This document shows positions 1-5,049 of a stretch of 5,049 bases of DNA, in pieces (within the stretch, counting starts at the first letter, position 1; each line of letters opens with the position of its first letter). The notes under the pieces are model-generated. The model did not search any database, had not been told where the DNA came from, and saw nothing but the letters and a program-made list of their open reading frames with translations. The DNA comes from Campylobacterota bacterium (GTDB lineage: Bacteria; Campylobacterota; Campylobacteria; Campylobacterales; Sulfurovaceae), in NCBI GenBank assembly GCA_013153675.1, contig JAADEA010000100.1, positions 1 to 5,049 of the forward strand, read 5' to 3'. The position numbers were made by a program, and so were the translations under genes.

Positions 1-142
1 TCTTTATTAATGGGGCTTTTATAGCAACTTTCTTTGTTGCTATAACCTCTATTATTTTTAATATCTCAATTAACAACCCATTAAATCTTAAAATCTCTTT
101 TTTATAGTAGGTTTTGGTTATTAATGATAATATATTATCCAT
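1..142 (-). CDS. Unidentified protein, N-terminal 47 codons only (cut by left edge)
   Basis: I do not recognise this product. From an ATG at 142 the minus strand stays open to the window edge, giving 47 residues beginning MDNILSLITKTYYKKEIL and ending ATKKVAIKAPLIK. The peptide is rich in Ile, Leu and Lys, has no cysteine, and looks helical and partly amphipathic rather than like a signal peptide. Composition matches the neighbouring genes. An in-frame TAG lies two codons upstream of the ATG, and no other ATG, GTG or TTG upstream stays in frame, so this is the only plausible start. The Shine-Dalgarno is poor: AGAAG directly abuts the ATG. The gene follows the uracil-DNA glycosylase gene after 65 bases and may share its transcript or use its own promoter. 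It could be a small helical protein or chaperone, but there is no motif to decide, and a chance open frame is not excluded. Confidence 0.45.
   Translation of the reverse strand, partial: MDNILSLITKTYYKKEILRFNGLLIEILKIIEVIATKKVAIKAPLIK
19..45. repeat. Inverted repeat, 10-bp arms with 7-base loop
   Basis: Arms TTATAGCAAC (19-28) and GTTGCTATAA (36-45) are perfectly complementary around TTTCTTT. The repeat lies inside the left-edge open frame, where it encodes ATKKVA and its flanks. Neither strand has a run of T after the stem, so it does not look like an intrinsic terminator. It may be a coding coincidence or an RNA hairpin in the mRNA. Confidence 0.5.
126..139. repeat. Perfect 14-bp palindrome at the start of the left-edge gene
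   Basis: GATAATATATTATC reads the same on both strands and overlaps codons 2-6 of the left-edge frame. A near copy of one side (GATAATATATC) lies at 180-170 on the minus strand, and a separate 10-bp palindrome, CAAATATTTG, is at 180-189. The cluster could form a repressor site or simply reflect very AT-rich DNA. Confidence 0.35.
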
Positions 143-167
143 CTTCTACATTCAATTTGGCTTTAAA

Positions 168-180
168 TAGATATATTATC
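168..180 (-). promoter_or_regulatory. Possible -10 region upstream of the left-edge gene
   Basis: In the 65-base gap (143-207) the minus strand reads TTTGATAATATATC. GATAAT at 180-175 matches the TATAAT -10 consensus at 5 of 6 positions. Campylobacterota sigma-70 promoters typically lack a conserved -35 box and have periodic AT-rich upstream DNA, and the sequence before it (ATTATTTTGTAAAAG) is AT-rich. A start near 168 would leave a leader of about 25 bases before the ATG at 142. In DNA this AT-rich such a match is easily met by chance, so this is a weak call. Confidence 0.22.
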
Positions 181-207
181 AAATATTTGGCTCTTTTACA
201 AAATAAT

Positions 208-867
208 TTATAGATTTAAAAATTCTTTTACCTTCAACATATCCATATAAGCTTCTTTTTTAGCTGAAGGATTTCTTAAGAGGTAGCTTGGATGAAAGGT
301 AGGAATAATAGTAAGATTACCCATTTTAATAATTTCTCCTCTTACTTTGCTAATTGGAGTGGTATCATTTGTTAAATATCTATATGCAGTAGCTCCTAAA
401 GTTACAATAAGTTTAGGAGAAATTATTTCTATTTGTTTAAATAGATATGGACGGCATGTTAGGGCTTCTGTTGGTGTTGGAACTCTATTATTTGGAGGTC
501 TACATTTTACAATATTTGCTATATATACTTTGCTTCGTGGAATATATAATACATTTTCTATCATTTTTGTTAAAAGTTCTCCTGCTCTTCCTACAAATGG
601 TCTGCCTGTTGCATCTTCTGTGGCACCTGGTCCCTCTCCTACAAACATCAATTTGGCTTTTGGGTCTCCTTCTCCAAATACAACATTTCTTCTTGTTTTT
701 GCAAGATCACATAGATGGCAATTTAATACAATCTCTCTTAACTCTTCTAAAGTGGAAGGGAGTTCAATTTCATTATCTATCTCTTGGGGCATATCTATAT
801 ATTTATAATCTAAATCTTTTAACATCTCAAGCCTTTTTAGTAGGAGTGCTTTATATAATCTTTTCAT
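208..867 (-). CDS. udg: Family-4 (4Fe-4S) uracil-DNA glycosylase
   Basis: It removes uracil from DNA that arises by cytosine deamination or dUTP incorporation, starting base-excision repair in the cytoplasm. The 219-residue protein has the family signatures. Motif A is GEGPGATED at 77-85, followed by GRPFVGRAGELL (88-99). Four cysteines are placed as expected for the iron-sulfur cluster: C50 and C53 (CHLC), C122 (VKCRPPNNR) and C138. The uracil-binding and leucine-loop region is THPS-like, here TFHPSYLLRNP, with H192. The N-terminal 45 residues are a lysine- and acid-rich extension, common in this family in Campylobacterota. The ATG at 867 shares one base with the TAA of the upstream permease gene (TAATG), and an AGGG Shine-Dalgarno at 878-875 lies 7 bases before it, so this start is secure and translation is probably coupled. 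Many genomes label this family SPO1-type DNA polymerase-related; no polymerase domain is present. Confidence 0.93.
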   Translation of the reverse strand: MKRLYKALLLKRLEMLKDLDYKYIDMPQEIDNEIELPSTLEELREIVLNCHLCDLAKTRRNVVFGEGDPKAKLMFVGEGPGATEDATGRPFVGRAGELLTKMIENVLYIPRSKVYIANIVKCRPPNNRVPTPTEALTCRPYLFKQIEIISPKLIVTLGATAYRYLTNDTTPISKVRGEIIKMGNLTIIPTFHPSYLLRNPSAKKEAYMDMLKVKEFLNL

Positions 868-3800
868 TACTTAACCCTATATACTGTGCTAAATAGTAAA
901 GGAATATAAATTAAATTTAAAATTGTAGCCCAAGCAATACCAAAACCAAGAGACACCGCCATTGGTTGAATAATAAGAGATTGTCCACTTGCAAAGAATA
1001 TTAGAGTAAATAATCCTAAAATTGTGGTAATTGAAGTGAGCAATATTGGTCTTAATCTAAGGGAGGCACCTTTAGCCACCTCTTTAATACTTTTTTTATC
1101 TTTAATAAAATCAAGCATAATTAAAGCATCATTTACTACTACTCCTGCAAGTCCTACAATTCCCATAATTCCCGGCATTGTTAATTTAAGTCCCATTAAT
1201 TTAGTTCCAAGGAGAGCTCCAAATAAAGATAGGGGAATAACAGAGAGAGTAATTAGAGCAAGCTTTATTGAGTTAAACATCCAAAGAAGAGCAATAAAAA
1301 TAAGAAAAATTGCAATAATTGCTGCTTCTAAACTCTCTAAAATCACCTGTTTATTTGCTTTTTCTTCACCTTTAATAATTACTTGAACTCCCTCTTTTTT
1401 TATCTTTTGTAAAATTGGTTTTATCTTTTTCATCACTTCAGATGGAACAATTATCTTTCTATCTACTGCTGCTTTTACGCTCCATACTCTTTTTCCATCT
1501 TCTTTATATATTTTTAAAAAGTTTTTTTGAGGAGTAATAGTAACAATATCTTTTAATCTTACAAATCCATTAGAGTTAGGAAGCTCTATTTGAACATTTT
1601 TTACTTTAAATTCTTTATCTTTATTTATATCTTTTAATCTAATATAAATAAGCCCCTCTTCATTAAAGCTCTTTCCATACTCACCATCTAATAGCGCGCC
1701 TCTTAAAATATTGCTTAAATATTTTTCACTAATTCCTAAATTATATCCATACTCATTAACTCTAAATTTTAGCTCAATTGGACCATATTTAATATTATCT
1801 TCAATGTCTTTTACCCCTTTAATATTTTTTAGGGCAATTTTTATTTTCTTAATTGCCTCTTTTACTTTTGTAAAATTACTATCACTAAAACCTATCTCTA
1901 TATCATTTTTTACAATTCCTGTTTGGGGCACATATGCAAAGAGCTCTTTATATCTATTATCATTTTTAAATTTTTTTAAAATCGTTCTAATCTCTTTTAA
2001 AATCTCTTGAGAGCTTCTTTCTCTTTTCATATCGCTATCATCATATTCTAATGATAAGATGGGATTTATATATTTATCAAAGAAATTTTGGGGTTTTCTC
2101 TCATGAAGATTTATAAATATATGAAATAGATGCTCACCACTTTCAAAACTATTATCTGCATTAAATTTAATTCCAACAATAGAGGTAATTGAAGAGATTT
2201 CATTTTTATTTAATTTTGTTAATAGCTCCTTTTCTATTGGCTCCATTAATTTTTCGCTATCTTTTAATTTATTATTAACATCTAACTTTCCACTAATATA
2301 AATTTGCATTGCATCAAATGGCGGAAATAGTTCAAATGAGTTTGCTTTAAATAATATATAAGTTCCCCCTAAAATAGCGCTTACTAAAAGAGCTAAAATA
2401 CTCTTTTTATAGTGTAATATCTTGATTAAAAATTTTTCATATTTTGATTTTATATTTTCCCAAAATAAAGAGGGCTTTTCTTTTATAGAGCTTTTTATAG
2501 AAAATAACTCTTTTGCATGGAGAGGAAGAAAGAAAAATGCCTCAAACAAAGAGCTAAGAAGCAATATAGAGATCATTACGGGCAAAACCCTCATAAAAAC
2601 ACCAATTTCCCCACTCATAATTAAAAGAGGCAAAAAAGCAAAAATAGTTGTAGATGTGGCAGTAAGTACTGCTGGAAACATCTCAACAGCCCCATCAATT
2701 GCAGCTTGGGTGGGATCTTTGCCCATTTCAAGATGTCTATAGATATTTTCAGCTACTACTATTGCCTCATCTACAAGCATTCCAAGGGCAATTAGAGCTC
2801 CAAGCATTGTGAGCATATTCATGCTATATCCAATCATATCAGCCCCAATTAGAGCGATAAAAAAGCTTGTTGGAATTCCAATTGCCACTACTAAGCTAAT
2901 TTTCCAATTTAGAGATAGAAAAAGGGCAATAGATACTAAAATAAGCCCAAAAAATAAGTTAGAGCTTACTAAATTGATTCTATTTCTAATCCATAAAGAG
3001 GTATCAGTATATACCTTAAATTGCAAAGATGGATACTCTTTTTGAAACTCTTTTAACAGCTTTTTAATTTGGCGGCTAAGATAGATAGCATTTCCATTTT
3101 TGCTTTTTGTAATATTTAAAGAGATATTTGGCTTTCCATTAAAATGGGATATTTCCCTTGGATCGCTTAGTTTATACTCTATTTTTGCTACATCTTTTAA
3201 TCTAATATATATATTTGATATTTTAATCTTTGCTTCTAAAAGCTCTTTAATTTTTGATTTATCATTTTTTGAAGATATAAAGAGTATTCCTTTTTTTGTT
3301 TTAAAAGTTCCAATTGGATAGATTGAGCTTAAATTTGATACTGCTTGATAAAATAGAGATTTTGGAATATTTAGAGCTTCAAGTTTTTTTGAATCAAACT
3401 CTATTGCAATTTCAAAATCAGCATCTCCTCTAATATCTATTGAGCTTAGATCTTTAAATTTTGATAATTTCTCTTTTAGTTTTTTTGCGACTTTTAATAA
3501 TTCTGCTTTATTATTACTCCCACTAATTGCTATAAGCATTAATGGAAAATTTTTAATTAATATTTTGGCTGTTGGTTCATCCATATCTTGAGGTAGATCT
3601 TTTTTTAATATAGTAATAATATCTTTTATATCATTTAATATCAAATTTTTATCTGCTCCATCTTTAATATCTGCCATAATAGAAAAGGAGCCATTTTGTA
3701 TCACACTTTCAATATTAGAGATATTTTCTACACTCTTTAATCTATCTTCTAAGGGCATTACAGCCATTTTATCCAAAATATCTCCACTTGCTCCAACATA

Positions 3801-3956
3801 TCCTCCTCTAATTACCACCTTATCTAAGCTTGCTGGTGGAAATATCTCCTTTGGAATCTTTTGATAGGAAAATATTGCCATTACAAGGAGGAGTAAAAAT
3901 AGTATATGATTCAAAGAGGCTTTTTGAATAGAAAATTTTATAAAATTTCTAATCAT
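867..3956 (-). CDS. RND-family efflux permease (AcrB-like inner-membrane subunit)
   Basis: This is a proton-driven inner-membrane exporter of the AcrB/AcrD/AcrF family, normally the pump of a tripartite system. At 1029 residues it is near the AcrB length (1049), without frameshift. Layout: TM1 about 16-33, periplasmic porter domain about 35-328, TM2-6 about 331-479, cytoplasmic linker, TM7 about 517-536, second periplasmic domain about 540-868, TM8-12 about 871-1025. TM4 carries LVDEAIVVAENIYRHLE, with D396-E397 where AcrB has D407-D408. TM10 carries VVVNDALIMLDF, with N942 where AcrB has K940. R967 and T974 (RLRPILLTS) match AcrB R971 and T978. IMSGEIGVFMRVLPV in the TM5-6 region is also family-typical. 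The ATG at 3956 overlaps the preceding gene by 4 bases (ATGA), with AAAGAG at 3971-3966. No adaptor or outer-membrane channel gene is visible, so substrate and partners are unknown. Confidence 0.93.
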   Translation of the reverse strand: MIRNFIKFSIQKASLNHILFLLLLVMAIFSYQKIPKEIFPPASLDKVVIRGGYVGASGDILDKMAVMPLEDRLKSVENISNIESVIQNGSFSIMADIKDGADKNLILNDIKDIITILKKDLPQDMDEPTAKILIKNFPLMLIAISGSNNKAELLKVAKKLKEKLSKFKDLSSIDIRGDADFEIAIEFDSKKLEALNIPKSLFYQAVSNLSSIYPIGTFKTKKGILFISSKNDKSKIKELLEAKIKISNIYIRLKDVAKIEYKLSDPREISHFNGKPNISLNITKSKNGNAIYLSRQIKKLLKEFQKEYPSLQFKVYTDTSLWIRNRINLVSSNLFFGLILVSIALFLSLNWKISLVVAIGIPTSFFIALIGADMIGYSMNMLTMLGALIALGMLVDEAIVVAENIYRHLEMGKDPTQAAIDGAVEMFPAVLTATSTTIFAFLPLLIMSGEIGVFMRVLPVMISILLLSSLFEAFFFLPLHAKELFSIKSSIKEKPSLFWENIKSKYEKFLIKILHYKKSILALLVSAILGGTYILFKANSFELFPPFDAMQIYISGKLDVNNKLKDSEKLMEPIEKELLTKLNKNEISSITSIVGIKFNADNSFESGEHLFHIFINLHERKPQNFFDKYINPILSLEYDDSDMKRERSSQEILKEIRTILKKFKNDNRYKELFAYVPQTGIVKNDIEIGFSDSNFTKVKEAIKKIKIALKNIKGVKDIEDNIKYGPIELKFRVNEYGYNLGISEKYLSNILRGALLDGEYGKSFNEEGLIYIRLKDINKDKEFKVKNVQIELPNSNGFVRLKDIVTITPQKNFLKIYKEDGKRVWSVKAAVDRKIIVPSEVMKKIKPILQKIKKEGVQVIIKGEEKANKQVILESLEAAIIAIFLIFIALLWMFNSIKLALITLSVIPLSLFGALLGTKLMGLKLTMPGIMGIVGLAGVVVNDALIMLDFIKDKKSIKEVAKGASLRLRPILLTSITTILGLFTLIFFASGQSLIIQPMAVSLGFGIAWATILNLIYIPLLFSTVYRVK

Positions 3957-4216
3957 AAATTATCGCTCTTTATAGGAGTATCTTCTTGTATAATAAATAG
4001 GGTATCTTCAATTGAGTTTTTAAATTTTAATTTTTCTATCTCAATTTGGAGTAGATTTTGCTCCTCTTTTAGAGCCTCTTTTTTTTGCAATAACTTATTA
4101 ATATCTCTGCTTATATAGTATATCTCATTTGCGAAGTAGACTTTTAGTAGCGTTAAAAGTGTAATAATTGATATTACTATATATATTATTCCTAAATTGC
4201 TCTTTTTTTTTGCCAT
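3953..4216 (-). CDS. ftsL: Probable cell-division protein FtsL (single helix plus coiled coil)
   Basis: This is an 87-residue bitopic membrane protein. A short basic start (MAKKKSN) is followed by one hydrophobic helix at about 8-28 (LGIIYIVISIITLLTLLKVYF), then a charged helix with heptad-like leucines at about 32-65 (INKLLQKKEALKEEQNLLQIEIEKLKF) and a short acidic tail. This matches FtsL: small cytoplasmic N-terminus, one TM, periplasmic leucine-zipper-like coiled coil that pairs with FtsB and helps activate FtsWI septal wall synthesis. FtsL diverges too fast for sequence alone to decide, so the call rests on architecture plus its place directly after rsmH, the standard site of ftsL. The ATG at 4216 is 3 bases after the rsmH stop; AAAGAG at 4228-4223 lies 6 bases before it, inside the last codons of rsmH. 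The end overlaps the permease start. A septum-formation-initiator (DivIC/FtsB) type protein is the main alternative. Confidence 0.72.
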   Translation of the reverse strand: MAKKKSNLGIIYIVISIITLLTLLKVYFANEIYYISRDINKLLQKKEALKEEQNLLQIEIEKLKFKNSIEDTLFIIQEDTPIKSDNL

Positions 4217-4219
4217 AGT

Positions 4220-5049
4220 TTACTCTTTAAATCTAAAGACTCTCAATTTTGCACTTCTGCTTCTTGGATTATTTTTTATCTCCTCTTTTGAGGGAGTAAT
4301 AACTTTTGAGAGAATTTTACCTAAAGAGTGGTTATTTCCGCAACTGCATTTTATGGCTTGAGGTGGGCAGATACAATCTTGTGCCCACTTTTTAAATCTA
4401 TTTTTTATAAGTCTATCTTCTAAAGAGTGAAATGTAATAATAGATACAATTGCTCCTTTTGGCTTAAGCTCTTCTAAGAAGTCTAAAAGCTCTTCTATCT
4501 CTTTTAATTCACTATTTACCTCTATTCTAATTGCTTGAAATAGGGTAGTGGCTATATTTTTATTTGATCTTTTTTTAATTACCCTATTTGCTATCTCTAT
4601 TAATTGTGAAGGGGTGGTAATAGGTTCTTTTGCTCTTTGAACTATTATCTCTTTTGCCAACTTTTTAGCTTCTTTAATCTCTCCATACTCTCTAAATATC
4701 TTTTCTAATTGATCTTGAGAGTAGTTATTTAATATATATTTTGCATCTACTTTAGCATTTTGATCCATTCTCATATCTAATGTTTCACTCTTAAAAGAAA
4801 AACCTCTCTCTTTTTTATCTAAATGCAAAGATGAGACTCCAAAATCTGCCAATATCCCACTAATTGGTAGATCTTTAATCTCTTTTAATCCTTTGGAAAA
4901 AGTAGAATGAATTAGAGTTATCCTATCTTTAAACTCTTTTAATCTCTCTTTTGTAAAATTGATTGCTTCAATATCTCTATCAATTCCTACTATTTTAATA
5001 TTAGGATATTTTCTTAATAGTTCATTAGAGTGACCTCCATATCCAATGG
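4220..5049 (-). CDS. rsmH: 16S rRNA (cytosine-1402 N4)-methyltransferase RsmH, N-terminus cut by right edge
   Basis: RsmH (formerly MraW) methylates N4 of C1402 in the 30S decoding centre, using S-adenosylmethionine. The window holds 275 codons plus part of another. With the family near 310 residues, about 30 N-terminal residues, including the start, lie outside. The frame continues upstream of a TTG at 4852: residues encoded at 5047-4853 read IGYGGHSNELL, the glycine-rich SAM motif I, then VGIDRDIEAI, the acidic ribose-binding strand, then LIHSTFS. Further motifs are ADFGVSSLHLD, RGFSF, LDMRMD, FQAIRIEVNSELKEIE, IITFHSLEDRLIK and the C-terminal NPRSRSAKLRVFRFKE. The CICPPQAIKCSCG segment, with four cysteines, is a known variant insertion in RsmH proteins and could bind a metal. 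It heads the visible operon and leads into the ftsL-like gene after 3 bases, as in the division/cell-wall (dcw) cluster of many bacteria. Confidence 0.95.
   Translation of the reverse strand, partial: IGYGGHSNELLRKYPNIKIVGIDRDIEAINFTKERLKEFKDRITLIHSTFSKGLKEIKDLPISGILADFGVSSLHLDKKERGFSFKSETLDMRMDQNAKVDAKYILNNYSQDQLEKIFREYGEIKEAKKLAKEIIVQRAKEPITTPSQLIEIANRVIKKRSNKNIATTLFQAIRIEVNSELKEIEELLDFLEELKPKGAIVSIITFHSLEDRLIKNRFKKWAQDCICPPQAIKCSCGNNHSLGKILSKVITPSKEEIKNNPRSRSAKLRVFRFKE

Noticed and set aside
19..45. Hairpin as an intrinsic terminator
   Set aside because: Neither strand has a T run after the stem and the repeat lies inside an open frame.
143..207. Terminator or small RNA in the gap after the glycosylase gene
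   Set aside because: The 65 bases contain only a 10-bp AT palindrome and no GC-rich stem with a T tract, so nothing supports transcript ending or an RNA gene.
208..867. DNA polymerase domain suggested by the historic SPO1-polymerase-related label
   Set aside because: The protein is only 219 residues and carries the full set of family-4 glycosylase motifs.
347..896. Overlapping plus-strand open frames of 153 and 149 codons opposite the glycosylase gene
   Set aside because: They are antisense shadows of a confidently identified gene, with low-complexity Leu/Ser-rich products and no motif or ribosome site.
1024..3321. Several plus-strand frames of 73-120 codons opposite the permease gene
   Set aside because: The minus-strand permease reads through without a break and has clear RND motifs; the antisense products resemble nothing and have AT-driven composition.
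3906..4118. Plus-strand frame of 70 codons across the ftsL/permease junction
   Set aside because: It crosses the overlap of two well-supported minus-strand genes and shows no ribosome site or family motif.
4220..4852. A shorter RsmH starting at a TTG at 4852
   Set aside because: The same frame stays open to the right edge and encodes the conserved GYGGHS and GIDRD SAM-binding motifs upstream, so the TTG is an internal leucine codon.

Overview
The window looks like a piece of a chromosome from a low-GC member of the Campylobacterota (the former Epsilonproteobacteria). The basis is the strongly AT-rich sequence, heavy use of AAA, ATA and TTA codons, tightly packed genes and the family-level look of the proteins. 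A thermophilic or vent lineage such as Nautiliales is possible: the coding strand is purine-rich and a 4Fe-4S family-4 uracil-DNA glycosylase is present. I cannot fix the genus by reading alone.

Every supported gene lies on the minus strand, so transcription runs from the right edge to the left. In that order they are: rsmH (16S rRNA C1402 N4-methyltransferase, cut by the right edge and lacking roughly its first 30 residues); a small one-helix plus coiled-coil protein with the position and architecture of the division protein FtsL; a full-length RND-family inner-membrane efflux permease of 1029 residues; a family-4 uracil-DNA glycosylase; a 65-base gap; and the first 47 codons of an unrecognised reading frame that runs off the left edge.

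The junctions are very tight: 3 bases between rsmH and ftsL, a 4-base ATGA overlap between ftsL and the permease, and a 1-base TAATG overlap between the permease and the glycosylase. This argues for one polycistronic, translationally coupled operon. The functions do not form one pathway: ribosome maturation, cell division, export and DNA repair sit together. The rsmH-ftsL pair is the conserved head of the division and cell-wall cluster. In many bacteria the penicillin-binding protein gene ftsI comes next, but here the permease follows.

I see no CRISPR array, insertion sequence, tRNA, rRNA or clear intrinsic terminator. Nothing here convinces me of a new biological system. The points most worth a second look are the altered proton-relay residues of the permease, its insertion in the division operon without adaptor or outer-membrane genes, and the small unidentified frame and its AT-rich leader at the left edge.
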